From NCBI RefSeq assembly GCF_900107255.1, contig NZ_FNPH01000017.1, positions 1 to 47,949 on the forward strand: DNA of 47,949 nt, in the 5' to 3' direction. The notes below the pieces were generated by a model. That model ran no database searches and was not told the DNA's origin. It saw nothing but the letters and a program-made list of their open reading frames with translations. The translations under genes were made by a program, and so were the position numbers. Position 1 is the stretch's first letter, and every line of letters starts with the position of its first letter. Shown one piece after another: positions 1-8,124 of the stretch. This DNA comes from Micromonospora pattaloongensis (GTDB taxonomy: Bacteria > Actinomycetota > Actinomycetes > Mycobacteriales > Micromonosporaceae).

Positions 1-545
1 CCGGACAAGAAAAGAAGATCAGAGAGTCTTCACGCGGCCGCGACCTGCGGCGCGGATCCATCTCACGGAGCTGACACAACGACCGGCCCCGGTCGGCCAT
101 TCCCCCGCCCGATCAGCGGCGGGACCATATACAACCACCGGCACCGGCCGGTCATTCCACCCGCCAGCAGCGGGACCATATACAACCACCGGCGCTACCC
201 GCTCATTCCGCCACCCGACCGGCCGATCAACAGCCCCGGCGCGGGGACCATGTACAACGTCGGGGGCACCCGCCGCCTTCCCCGATCGCGCACCCGCCTT
301 GCTCGATCGGCGCACGAGGGACGAATCCGGCATCGGCCACCAGGTGGTTCCCGTGCCCGTGAGCCGAAGGCGCCCCCTGCGCCCCTCGGTCAACGCCGGC
401 CCCGTAGCCACCACGACGCGCATCGCCCGGGTGGCATGAGCGCGACGCGCCTCGACGACGTCGAGCAAGAGAGCTCAGCTCGTTGCCGGATCACCCGATA
501 GGCCCAGCAGCCCGCCCGTACGCCGACCGCTTGGGAGTTACCTCA
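1..545. other. Left-end region without a supported gene
   Basis: Apart from the tandem repeat at 80-265, no convincing coding frame was found in this stretch up to the M23 peptidase start. A minus-strand open frame (19-468) has arginine/alanine-rich low-complexity content with no recognisable domain and is probably spurious. The promoter of the peptidase gene must lie here or beyond the left edge. Confidence 0.5.
80..265. repeat. Three-copy intergenic tandem repeat
   Basis: Three imperfect units each end in the same block: GGGACCATATACAACCACCGGC-like at 121-142 and 172-193 (identical over this block), and a diverged copy at 244-265 (GGGACCATGTACAACGTCGG). Each block is preceded by a related stretch containing CGGTCATTCC or CATTCC and CAGC. 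Spacing is 51 then 72 bases. The AT-richer core ATATACAA stands out in this GC-rich DNA. Translated on the minus strand the units give repeated VVVYGP, but the surrounding frame looks non-coding. Function unknown: a regulatory or structural intergenic repeat is possible. Confidence 0.6.
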
Positions 546-1106
546 GTGGCGCTCAGTGACATCCAACTCCGGATCTCACAAATTCAGTCGCTCATCACCA
601 CCGGGGCCGGCCAGCCCGTCCTGGCACGGACCGGTACGACCGGTGGCGTCACCCAGAGCTCGTCGGTTCGCTTCGCCGCCGCATTGGACGCGGCCGTCAC
701 GGCGAACCAGCCCACCGGGGCTTCCGGGTGGACGGCGCCGACCCGTGGCCAGGTGAGCAGCGAGTTCGGACCGCGCTGGGGACGCCAACACGAAGGCATC
801 GACATCGCGGCGGCCGCCGGAACACCGGTGCGGGCCGCCGCTGGCGGTGTCGTGCGCAAGGCCTCCTGGTACGGCGACTACGGCAACACAGTGATCATCG
901 ACCACGGCGGCGGCGTCTCGACCCTCTACGCGCACAACTCGGCCCTCTCCGTGCGCCCGGGCCAACGGGTCGAGGCCGGACAAGAGATCGCGGCCGTAGG
1001 CAGCACCGGTGACTCGACGGGCCCGCACCTGCATTTCGAGGTCGAAGTCGAGGGGCGACCGGTCGACCCGCGCCCCTGGCTCCGCCAGCGCGGCATCACC
1101 CTCTGA
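546..1106 (+). CDS. M23-family peptidoglycan metallopeptidase
   Basis: This gene encodes a LytM/M23-type zinc endopeptidase that would cut peptidoglycan cross-bridges. The catalytic core is clear: FGPRWGRQHEGID supplies the HxxxD zinc-binding motif, and STGDSTGPHLHFEVE supplies the HxH motif near the C terminus. I chose the GTG at 546 because GGGAG lies 8 bases before it. The frame is open to an ATG at 483, but that extension lacks a good ribosome-binding site. The protein is 186 residues, with a short N-terminal helix (SDIQLRISQIQSLI) and no obvious signal peptide or membrane segment. Proteins with this kind of N-terminus can occur in flagellar loci of Actinoplanes relatives, but no flagellar gene is visible here, so export route and substrate are unknown. 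Confidence 0.85.
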   Translation: MALSDIQLRISQIQSLITTGAGQPVLARTGTTGGVTQSSSVRFAAALDAAVTANQPTGASGWTAPTRGQVSSEFGPRWGRQHEGIDIAAAAGTPVRAAAGGVVRKASWYGDYGNTVIIDHGGGVSTLYAHNSALSVRPGQRVEAGQEIAAVGSTGDSTGPHLHFEVEVEGRPVDPRPWLRQRGITL

Positions 1107-1154
1107 CGCCGTCGCACGATCTCCTCCGCGCACGCGACCGGGCGGTAGCAGTGT

Positions 1155-1181
1155 GGCGCGGCGGCCACGGGCCGCCGCGCC
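1155..1181. terminator. Bidirectional terminator hairpin
   Basis: A perfect 12-bp stem (GGCGCGGCGGCC at 1155-1166, its complement at 1170-1181) with a 3-base loop sits between the convergent M23 peptidase and GH11 xylanase genes. There is no T-tract, as is common in actinobacteria. Confidence 0.7.
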
Positions 1182-1209
1182 TGCGGTGCGGTGTTTCGGG
1201 TGTTCGGGG

Positions 1210-2214
1210 TCAGCCCGAACTGCAGGAGACCGTCGGCCAGGTTGAGTTGCCGTTCGTCTGGATGGTCACACCCCAGTTGTTGCCGTTGCCGTTGGGTGTG
1301 GCGGTCAGGACCTGGGCGCTGGGGTAGCTGGCGTTGATGTTCCAGGTGGCGATGATCTTCGCGGGCGACGGGACGTTCATCGTCACGGTCCAGTTGCTGG
1401 AGCCGCTGACGGAGACGTTGAGGTTGTAGCGGTCGCTCCAACTCTGGCCCGCCGACAGCGTCGCGGAGCAGCTACCGCCTCCTCCGCCGCCACCGCCCCC
1501 ACCACCGCCGCCGCCACCGCCACCGCCGGAGCCGCCGATCGTGATGTTCGAGCTTCCACTGCTCTGATATCCCTCTGTCGCCATGATCATGTAGTCATGA
1601 CTGCCCAGACTCATCCCATTGCGGGCCCACGCGTCAAAGTGGTTGCCGGAGGTGATGGTGCCGCCCGTCTTCTTCGACTGTCGCACGCTCCAGTACTGGT
1701 TGAACGTCCTGGTGCCTTCGATGGACGGGGCGTTGTATCGCGTCGTCTGGTAGATGTCGTACGTGCCGCCATCGCTGGTGACCGTCCCCTTGTACGTTCC
1801 GGTCGGTCGGTACGTGCCCCAGTTGTCAACGATGTAGTACTCGACGAGCGGATTTCTCGTCCACCCGTAGAGCGTCAGATACGCGTTACCGGACGGGTTG
1901 AAGCTGCCCGAGTAGGTGACGCTCCTGCGTCCGCCGGTGCTCCAGCCCTTACCGGCGACGAAATTCCCGGTGTTGCGCCATGAGGTGCTGTAGTTACCGC
2001 CGGATCCCAGCTCCATCGAGACCGACCCTTGGCTATCAGTCCAGAATGAATAGAAGTAGCCGTTGTTGGTGCCGGTCTGGTTTGTGGTGATCGCCGCGTG
2101 GGCGGCGGTCGGCAGCATCATGGTGGCCGCGACCAGCACTGCCGCGCAGGCACCGGAGAAGAGCGCCCTGATGCCGCCGCGTCTGCGGCTCCGGCGGGCG
2201 GGGACGTCGTTCAT
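1210..2214 (-). CDS. Secreted GH11 endo-1,4-beta-xylanase with C-terminal CBM2
   Basis: This 334-residue secreted enzyme should hydrolyse the beta-1,4-xylan backbone. A signal peptide (about 1-40, arginine-rich start, cleavage after AHA) precedes a GH11 jelly-roll at 41-228. The nucleophile is E125 in [13 protein letters not shown] and the acid/base is E214 in [11 protein letters not shown] run of exactly 18 glycines (230-247) links it to an 87-residue carbohydrate-binding module bounded by cysteines (C249, C331). Its short length suggests the xylan-binding CBM2b subtype. The ATG is preceded by GAGGAGGAAG. A consensus-like promoter lies at 2336-2365 and a GAAA-N-TTTC element at 2498-2506. The gene is monocistronic and convergent with the M23 peptidase gene. 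Family assignment is firm; regulation is inferred. Confidence 0.96.
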   Translation of the reverse strand: MNDVPARRSRRRGGIRALFSGACAAVLVAATMMLPTAAHAAITTNQTGTNNGYFYSFWTDSQGSVSMELGSGGNYSTSWRNTGNFVAGKGWSTGGRRSVTYSGSFNPSGNAYLTLYGWTRNPLVEYYIVDNWGTYRPTGTYKGTVTSDGGTYDIYQTTRYNAPSIEGTRTFNQYWSVRQSKKTGGTITSGNHFDAWARNGMSLGSHDYMIMATEGYQSSGSSNITIGGSGGGGGGGGGGGGGGGGGGSCSATLSAGQSWSDRYNLNVSVSGSSNWTVTMNVPSPAKIIATWNINASYPSAQVLTATPNGNGNNWGVTIQTNGNSTWPTVSCSSG

Positions 2215-2335
2215 GTGCGTGCTTCCTCCTCGTGAAGGCTGGCGGCGGGCCAGGCAGCGTGTTCCGACCCGGCGGAGTTGTTGGCGGCCGGGGGACGACC
2301 CGGATCGACAATGGTTGATGCCTCTCGATGGCGAC

Positions 2336-2365
2336 AGTATTGGCCCGACGCTGCTGGGTTGTCAA
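2336..2365 (-). promoter_or_regulatory. Sigma70-type promoter of the GH11 xylanase
   Basis: Read on the minus strand, TTGACA (2360-2365) is followed by an 18-base spacer and AATACT (2336-2341). This predicts a leader of roughly 115 bases before the xylanase ATG at 2214. Confidence 0.6.
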
Positions 2366-2497
2366 CGCTTCCCGGAAAGATTGCGGAACCACGTCGCGGC
2401 TCAGATGCCCTGGCTGCCGGCCGTTACTACCGGACGAGGCGCGGTGATCTGGCAGCGGTAACCTCCGTTGACGAGCGACATCCGGGCTCGCGTATCG

Positions 2498-2506
2498 GAA
2501 AGTTTC
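2498..2506. promoter_or_regulatory. GAAA-N-TTTC element upstream of the xylanase
   Basis: The 9-base palindrome GAAA-G-TTTC sits within CGGAAAGTTTCGA, about 130 bases upstream of the predicted -35. A similar GAAA/TTTC palindrome has been described upstream of Streptomyces xylanase genes as a repressor site. Here it is a single, slightly distant copy, so its role is tentative. Confidence 0.35.
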
Positions 2507-2644
2507 GAGGACTTTTCGGATCGTGCTCCGCGCCGCGCGATGGGGACCGCGGTGAGCAGCCGAGCGCGTTCCGCGGTGTCGCCGATCGGTCGGGGGCAGG
2601 CATCGGGCCGACTCGTTCGAGTTCGTGGAACCGCCACGGCGGGA

Positions 2645-2678
2645 GCTGGGCACCCGGGTCGGCTCCCGGGTGCCCAGC
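2645..2678 (-). terminator. Terminator of the SGNH hydrolase gene
   Basis: A perfect 14-bp inverted repeat (GCTGGGCACCCGGG and its complement) with a 6-base loop begins 12 bases beyond the stop codon of the minus-strand SGNH gene. There is no T-tract. Confidence 0.75.
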
Positions 2679-2689
2679 GGGACTGGCGA

Positions 2690-4264
2690 TTACAGGGTGA
2701 TGCCCAGTGCCTGTCGCAGCCGGTCGGCGATGGCCCGGTACCCGCGGGCGTTGGGATGGAAGGACTCCTCCGGGTCCGAGAGCACGAACCCGTTGGACCA
2801 GGGATCACCGCTGCACACGCGGTGCCCCTGGAACGCGTCGAACGCGTCCACGAACACGACCCGCGCGTCGCCGGTGGCGCGGACGGCCGCGGCGATCATG
2901 TCGCGGGCCTGCGCGGTCCCCTCGGCGATCCGGGTGAGTTCGGCGGTGTCGAGGGTCGCGTTCGTACCGAAGCAGCTCCCGCTCGTGGGCAGCGGGTCCA
3001 CGCCCGGGATGGGGAGGAAGGCCGGGTAGCTCAGCACGACCAGCACCGCATCCGACCGCATCCGCGAGGTGATGTTCTGGTACAGCGACACGAGCCTGGC
3101 CTGGGTGGTCTGCAGCTCCGTCGGTGTGACGAGCGGAGCGCCGCCGCAGTCCGACAGGGCGCATTGGCGCAGCTTCGAGGCGAAGCCGAGATCGTTGCCG
3201 CCGATCGTCAACGTCACCAGCCGCGTGTACTGCTTCACGTACTCGACCTGCGGAAATTCCTCCAGGCTCTGCGGCGCGGTGAGCTCGTTGATCCGCGCGC
3301 CGTGACACGCCTTGAGGTTCGTTCGGTCGATCGACAACCCGCGGAAGCGGTCACCCTGGATCTGGACGGAGTAGGTGCCGTTGCCGCGCCGGCAGTTCGC
3401 CGGGTTCGGGCTACCGAGGTACGGCGGCGCGCCTGTGCCGGACGAATAGGAGTCGCCCAGCGCGGTGTAGCGGATCACCGGTTCCGACAGGCCGCTGGTG
3501 AACGCCCCCGTCCCGAGCACGATGTGCAGCAGGTCGGTACCGAGCCCGTCGCACAGCAGGTACCGCAGGCCCGGCAGCGGGCCGCACGCGCCCCACGCGG
3601 TGCCGATCGGCGCCAGCAGGTACAGCTCGAAGATCACCTCCACCTGGCGCCCGCCGTCGTAGAAGTCACCGGGGATCTGGATCCCGCCGTAGGTGGCTCC
3701 GTAGTAGTACTGGGAGAACGAGAACGGAGACCCCACGTACAGCAGCGTGCCGTCGTATCCGGCGCTCCGGTCGACGATCCCGGCGACGCCGTAGGCGTAG
3801 TCGAGGTAGAAGTTGCAGCCGAGCTCCGCCACATACTGGACGGTGGCAGAGTAGTTGTCCGAGTCGGCGTTGAGGGACGTCCGGGGCGTCACGTACTCCG
3901 TGCAGTACCAGGGCTCTCCCGGCTCTGCGGCCGCGCTCCGGCCACGGACGGCCGCTCCGGTTCCGGCCCGCAGCCCGTTCCCGGTGGCCTTCTCCGAGCC
4001 CCGCAGCGCCTTCGGGCTGATCGGCTTCGTCTTCGTCGTGAACGGTGCCGGCTTGGTGCCCTTGCGCGGAACCGCCACCGGTCCGGGAAGCTCGGGCTCC
4101 GGGTTCCAGGGCTTGTGCGACCCGGCCGCCGGCGCGGCCGCCGTGCCCGGCGGCGCGGACGGTGCCGCCACCGCCGGCGGCGCGGCCGCCAGCACGCCGA
4201 CCGCGATCAGAATCGGCACGACGAGTCGCGGCCGTCGCCGCGCTGCCCAGCACTGTGATGCCAT
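2690..4264 (-). CDS. Secreted SGNH/GDSL-type hydrolase with large N-terminal region
   Basis: The C-terminal half (about 263-524) is an SGNH hydrolase that should act as an esterase or lipase outside the cell. Block I is GDSYSSG with nucleophile S272, block III is IGGND with N357, and block V is SFHPNARGY with H503. The position that is usually the triad Asp (three before the His) is E500. A signal peptide (about 1-34) is followed by a Pro/Ala-rich stretch to about 116. A Tyr- and Cys-containing region (118-260) follows that I cannot assign to a family. Together they make the protein (524 residues) about twice the size of a minimal SGNH esterase. The gene stands alone, with a strong terminator just downstream. 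The substrate cannot be read from the sequence. Confidence 0.88.
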   Translation of the reverse strand: MASQCWAARRRPRLVVPILIAVGVLAAAPPAVAAPSAPPGTAAAPAAGSHKPWNPEPELPGPVAVPRKGTKPAPFTTKTKPISPKALRGSEKATGNGLRAGTGAAVRGRSAAAEPGEPWYCTEYVTPRTSLNADSDNYSATVQYVAELGCNFYLDYAYGVAGIVDRSAGYDGTLLYVGSPFSFSQYYYGATYGGIQIPGDFYDGGRQVEVIFELYLLAPIGTAWGACGPLPGLRYLLCDGLGTDLLHIVLGTGAFTSGLSEPVIRYTALGDSYSSGTGAPPYLGSPNPANCRRGNGTYSVQIQGDRFRGLSIDRTNLKACHGARINELTAPQSLEEFPQVEYVKQYTRLVTLTIGGNDLGFASKLRQCALSDCGGAPLVTPTELQTTQARLVSLYQNITSRMRSDAVLVVLSYPAFLPIPGVDPLPTSGSCFGTNATLDTAELTRIAEGTAQARDMIAAAVRATGDARVVFVDAFDAFQGHRVCSGDPWSNGFVLSDPEESFHPNARGYRAIADRLRQALGITL

Positions 4265-4348
4265 CTCCTACCCCCCTCGTGTGGGATCGGTTACCGGCAG
4301 GATGGCAAGCCGCGGCAGGGGTGCGGATCCGTAAAACTACGCAACCGA

Positions 4349-7165
4349 CTACGCAGGCGGCCGGTGGTCGCGGGCGTGATCGGTGAGCCGGCGGGCCATC
4401 GCGGTACGGGAGTGCACCTGGAGCTTGGCGAAGACCCGGTTCAGGTGGGACTCGATCGTCCGGGGGCTGAGGTAGAGCCGGGCGGCGATGTCCTTGTTGC
4501 TCAGGCCGGTCGTCGCCAGGCTCGCGATCTCGTGCTCCCGCGCGGTGAGCACCGCGTCGCCGGCCGGTCGCCCGGACCGGATCGGCCCCGCGGCACGGTG
4601 GCCGGCGAGCACCGACGAGGCCCACGCGGCGCCGCAGGCGCGGTAACCCGCCTCGGCCCGGTCGAACGCCTCGCCGCCGCGACGCGGCTGCCCCGCGGCG
4701 AGGTAGCCGGCACCGGCGAGGTGGCGGGACAGCGCCTCCTCCATGGGCGTGCCGGCGGCGGCGAAGCCGGCCGCCGCCCCCTCGGCCAGTGCCGTCGCCC
4801 GATCGGGACCGCCCATCCGGTACGCGGTGAACGCCTGGGCGAAGCGGGCCAGCGCGACCTCGTACGACAGCCCGGCGGCGCGCGCCAGCCGCTCCGCGCG
4901 GTCGCCGGCGTCCTTCGCTGCGGCGAGGTCGCCCATCCCGGCGGCGGCGATGGCGGCGATCACATCCCGCGCCACCAGCACCGGCGGGTGGGCCGACAGT
5001 AAAGCCACCGGGTCGGCGAGCAGATCGCGCGAGCCGGCCCAGTCACCGGCGGCGGCGTGGGCGAGGGCGAGCTCCACGCGGTGGATCCGCCACCAGGCCC
5101 GGGATCGCGGCTGGCCGGCGGCGGCCACTTCGCCATGCCCCGCGGCGGTCGGGCCAGCGGTGGCGAGCGCGGCGGCCGGCCCGGCGGTCCACACCAGCGG
5201 GCGCAGCCGGACCGCCGCCGCCATCGCGCGCATCTCCGCACTGCCCACCCGGTCGGCGGCCGCCGACGCCTCCTCCGCGACCGCCACCGCCCGGGCCAAC
5301 CGGCCACCGCGGGTGTGCATCAGGGACTCCATCACGAGCAGGTACGGCGAGGCGCTGCTCGGCCCGAGCGCGTCCAGGATCCGCCGGGCGCGGGCGAGGT
5401 GGCGGGCGGCGTCGGCCAGGTGCCCCAGCTGGATCTCGGCCAGCGCCAGCGGGGAAACGATCTCGACGTACGCGCGCAGGTCGGCGTCGCTGGTGGCGTC
5501 GACGGCGACGACCGCGGTGCCGAGGTGTTCGCGCGCGGACCCGGCGCACCCGAGGTACAGCGTGGCGAGCGCGCGCAGCGTCCGCGCGGCCGCCACGAGC
5601 ACCGAGCGGCGCTCGTCCAGCAGCTCCAGCGCCCTCTCCGCGTGGTGCACCGCCGTGGCCGGCTCCTCCCGGAACGCGTCGACAGCCGCGAGTTCCACGT
5701 GCAGTTTCGCCTCCTCGACCGGGTCGAGCCCGCCGCGGGCGAGCCGGGCGCCCAGCGTCGCGGCCGCCTCGGCGAAGTCGCCGAGCTGTCGCGCCACCGC
5801 CACGCTGAACGTCTCGGCCTGCACGCGTACCGGCCCGCCGGCGCGGCACAGCTGCTGGAGCACTTCGCGGCTGCGTGCCAGCTCGCCGCTGCGGCCGAGC
5901 GCGCGGGCGTACCACATCGCCACCTCGGCGCGCCGGTCGTCCTGCGGGCCGGTGTCCGGCATGATGCGCAGCGCGGTGCCGAGCCATCGGGCGGCCTGGG
6001 CGGGAGCCTCGTGCGCGAACGCCATACCCGCGTCGACCAACGTCGTCGCCGCCGTCTCGTCGCCGTACCGCGCGGACTGCTCCGTGTGGTGGGCCACCAC
6101 CTGCCGCGACGCCCGCTGCGTACGGAGGTATCCGGCCGTGCGCGTGTGCGCCTCGAACCGCCAGGCCGGTCCGGTCAGCGCGTACGCCGCGGCCCGCATC
6201 AGCGGGTGCCGGAACCGCAGCCGGCCGCCGTCCGCGTCGAGCAGCCCGAGCCGCCCGAGGTGGTCGACCGCGCCGGTCACCACGGGCATCGGCAATCCGG
6301 CGACGTGCCCGACGAGGTCGATCGTGGTGTGGTCGCCGACGACCGCGGCGACGTGGGCGACCCGCTGCACGGGCTGCTCCTGCGCGGTGATCTCCGCGGC
6401 GAGTCCGGCCAGGATGGACCGTCGCGACCCGGCAAGCCAGTCGGCGTCGACCGGGCTGTGCCGTCGGGCCAGCGTCGCCAGCCCGTCCAACGTGCGGTCG
6501 GGGAGCCGGGCCAGCGCCTGGATATACAAGGGATTGCCGAGGCTGGCACGCAGGATCAGCTCCCGGCGGCGGCGCGGCACCCCGGTCAGCAGGGCATCGA
6601 CGCCGGCGGCGTCCAGCGGCAGCAGGTCGATCAGCACCGCCGCCGCGCCGAGCCGGGCGATGGCGTTCACCAGCCGCGCCGGCGGGCAGGCGCTGCGGAA
6701 TGCCACCGCGAGCAGCATCGGCAGCTGAGGCGGCTTGCGGATCAGGTGCTCGGTCAACTCCAGCGAGGCCGAGTCGGCCCAGTGCACGTCGTCGAGCAGC
6801 AGCGCGACGCCCGGTCCCGGAGCCGCCGCGAGCATCCGCCGCACCATCGTCGGCATCGAGGGCTGCTTCCCGGCGCCCGGGGTGATGGTGGGCGGCTCCA
6901 GCATCTCCGCGTACATCCCGAACGGCACGCCCTGCTCGTACTGGGTGGCCCGCCCGGAGCAGACCAGCAGCCCGGCGCCGGCCGCCCGCCGTTCCAGCTC
7001 GGCGAGGATGCGCGTCTTGCCCAGGCCGGCCTCGCCGCACACCTCCACCGCCACGGACCGCCCGTCGCGCACCGTCGCCACCGCCTTGTCCAGCAACGCC
7101 AGCTCGGTGGCCCGGCCCACCAACGCCGGATCGTGCCCGAATCCCATCGCTCGGCTGGCCGCCAT
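4349..7165 (-). CDS. Large ATP-binding LuxR-family (LAL/MalT-like) regulator
   Basis: This 938-residue protein is a STAND-type transcriptional regulator. An N-terminal AAA/NTPase domain has Walker A GEAGLGKT (44-51) and Walker B ALLLDDVHWAD (121-131). The long middle part (about 350-860) is Ala/Leu-rich helical repeat, TPR-like, and probably senses a ligand. A C-terminal LuxR helix-turn-helix (about 870-930) contains LTAREHEIASLATTGLSNKD and SPRTIESHLNRVFAKL. The ATG is preceded by GGGAGG. It is monocistronic and divergent from the DUF2267 gene. Members of this family control secondary metabolism, sugar use or development in actinobacteria. The target here is unknown and no operator can be assigned. 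Confidence 0.93.
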   Translation of the reverse strand: MAASRAMGFGHDPALVGRATELALLDKAVATVRDGRSVAVEVCGEAGLGKTRILAELERRAAGAGLLVCSGRATQYEQGVPFGMYAEMLEPPTITPGAGKQPSMPTMVRRMLAAAPGPGVALLLDDVHWADSASLELTEHLIRKPPQLPMLLAVAFRSACPPARLVNAIARLGAAAVLIDLLPLDAAGVDALLTGVPRRRRELILRASLGNPLYIQALARLPDRTLDGLATLARRHSPVDADWLAGSRRSILAGLAAEITAQEQPVQRVAHVAAVVGDHTTIDLVGHVAGLPMPVVTGAVDHLGRLGLLDADGGRLRFRHPLMRAAAYALTGPAWRFEAHTRTAGYLRTQRASRQVVAHHTEQSARYGDETAATTLVDAGMAFAHEAPAQAARWLGTALRIMPDTGPQDDRRAEVAMWYARALGRSGELARSREVLQQLCRAGGPVRVQAETFSVAVARQLGDFAEAAATLGARLARGGLDPVEEAKLHVELAAVDAFREEPATAVHHAERALELLDERRSVLVAAARTLRALATLYLGCAGSAREHLGTAVVAVDATSDADLRAYVEIVSPLALAEIQLGHLADAARHLARARRILDALGPSSASPYLLVMESLMHTRGGRLARAVAVAEEASAAADRVGSAEMRAMAAAVRLRPLVWTAGPAAALATAGPTAAGHGEVAAAGQPRSRAWWRIHRVELALAHAAAGDWAGSRDLLADPVALLSAHPPVLVARDVIAAIAAAGMGDLAAAKDAGDRAERLARAAGLSYEVALARFAQAFTAYRMGGPDRATALAEGAAAGFAAAGTPMEEALSRHLAGAGYLAAGQPRRGGEAFDRAEAGYRACGAAWASSVLAGHRAAGPIRSGRPAGDAVLTAREHEIASLATTGLSNKDIAARLYLSPRTIESHLNRVFAKLQVHSRTAMARRLTDHARDHRPPA

Positions 7166-7326
7166 CTCGCCTCCCTCATTCGGAAGTGTTCCAGCGACAT
7201 CGACCAGCGCCTATCGACTAATGGCCCGATCGCGTCAGGGGGTGGTCGGATCCCGCACGACCGGCCTGTTTGCGGACGCGCGCCGTGGGAACTCGCCGGG
7301 CCTGTCGGCGAGAGGAAGGCCTGAAC

Positions 7327-7725
7327 GTGGACGACAACGAGTTCCTCGCCCTCGTGGCGACGCGGTCCGGGCTCTCGTCGCAGCAGGCCACGGCCGTCAC
7401 ACAGGCCACGCTCACCACCCTGGCCGAACGTATCGACGGCGGCGAGGCGCGCGATCTGGCCAGTCAGCTTCCCGCCGGACTTCGGGCGTACGCGTTCGGT
7501 GCCAGCGAGAGCAGCGATCGGTTCGGACTCGACGTGTTTCTCGCACGAGTCAGTGGCCGCGCGGGCCTCGACGGCGACCGGGCAAGAGACGGAGTGACCG
7601 CGGTCTTCGACGTCCTGCGGGACGCTCTCGGTCCCAGCGCGTATGAACAGGCGGTCGCACAACTGCCCGCGCAGTACGCCGACGTCGTCGACCAGACCGC
7701 ACCGTTCATCCGGCGCGAGGGCTGA
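7327..7725 (+). CDS. DUF2267-family protein
   Basis: This small acidic cytoplasmic protein (132 residues from the GTG at 7327) matches the pattern of DUF2267. It has two similar helical halves, each with a 'FLALVATRSGL..QQATAVTQATL' or 'FLARVSGRAGL' type segment followed by a helix ending in QLP(A). The GTG is chosen because GAGAGGAAGG lies just upstream; an in-frame ATG at 7270 would add 19 basic residues without a ribosome-binding site. The biochemical role of DUF2267 proteins is not established. The gene is divergent from the large LuxR regulator, with a 161-base gap. Confidence 0.8.
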   Translation: MDDNEFLALVATRSGLSSQQATAVTQATLTTLAERIDGGEARDLASQLPAGLRAYAFGASESSDRFGLDVFLARVSGRAGLDGDRARDGVTAVFDVLRDALGPSAYEQAVAQLPAQYADVVDQTAPFIRREG

Positions 7726-7795
7726 CCGTCACACCGCGATCCGCAACGTCCGCGGGGGGTGCCCGTTGGTGGGTTGTCATGGGAGGCTTGCCCGC

Positions 7796-8035
7796 GTGAC
7801 TCAGCAATCCGTCAACCGGTGTCCCTGCTGTGGCTACCGGACCGGGTGCACCACCTGCCCGGTCTGTTTCTGGACCGATGACGGACAGAGCGATGCGGAC
7901 GCCGGCATGGTGGCCGGTGGCCCCAACGGGGAGGTCAGTCTGAGCGACGCACGGCTCAACTTCGCCATCTACGGGGCGAGCCACCGACGGTACCGGGACG
8001 TGGTACGTGCGCCCCGCAGCGATGAACTGCCGTAG
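7796..8035 (+). CDS. CPCC-type cysteine-rich small protein
   Basis: This 79-residue protein has a compact cysteine-rich N-terminus (RCPCCGYRTG, then TTCPVCFW) of the CPCC family, which probably binds zinc. It continues with a conserved-looking GPNGEVSLSDARLNFAIYG segment, also typical of the family. The GTG at 7796 is preceded by GGGAGG with 10-base spacing. A longer in-frame opening back to 7643 overlaps the DUF2267 gene and is unlikely. It is cytoplasmic, with no signal peptide. Function is unknown; related genes are often found alone or next to toxin or immunity genes, which are not seen here. Confidence 0.8.
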   Translation: MTQQSVNRCPCCGYRTGCTTCPVCFWTDDGQSDADAGMVAGGPNGEVSLSDARLNFAIYGASHRRYRDVVRAPRSDELP

Positions 8036-8066
8036 CGGCGCATAGCACGGTGGCGTAGCGGCGTGA

Positions 8067-8093
8067 TGTCACAGGACGCCGCCGGCCGGCGTC
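8067..8093 (+). promoter_or_regulatory. ECF41-type promoter
   Basis: TGTCACA (8067-8073), exactly 16 bases, then CGTC (8090-8093) match the published ECF41 promoter signature in both elements and spacing. It lies about 30 bases upstream of the ATG of the first gene of the COMD-sigma pair, which indicates autoregulation. A second TGTCACA (8098-8104) has no matching -10 element. Confidence 0.85.
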
Positions 8094-8124
8094 TCCATGT
8101 CACACGAGCGACAAGGAGACGACG

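Larger units (their letters stand above)
2215..2689. other. Intergenic region between SGNH hydrolase and xylanase genes
   Basis: This 475-base gap contains the xylanase promoter (2336-2365), a GAAA-N-TTTC palindrome (2498-2506) and the terminator of the SGNH gene (2645-2678). No convincing gene was seen. Confidence 0.6.

Noticed and set aside
19-468. Minus-strand open frame of 149 codons covering the tandem repeat
   Set aside because: Low-complexity Arg/Ala/Gly content, no domain and no ribosome-binding site. The repeat explains the VVVYGP motif.
8098-8104. Second TGTCACA close to the CMD gene
   Set aside because: No CGTC at the required 16-base distance, so it is not a second ECF41 promoter.
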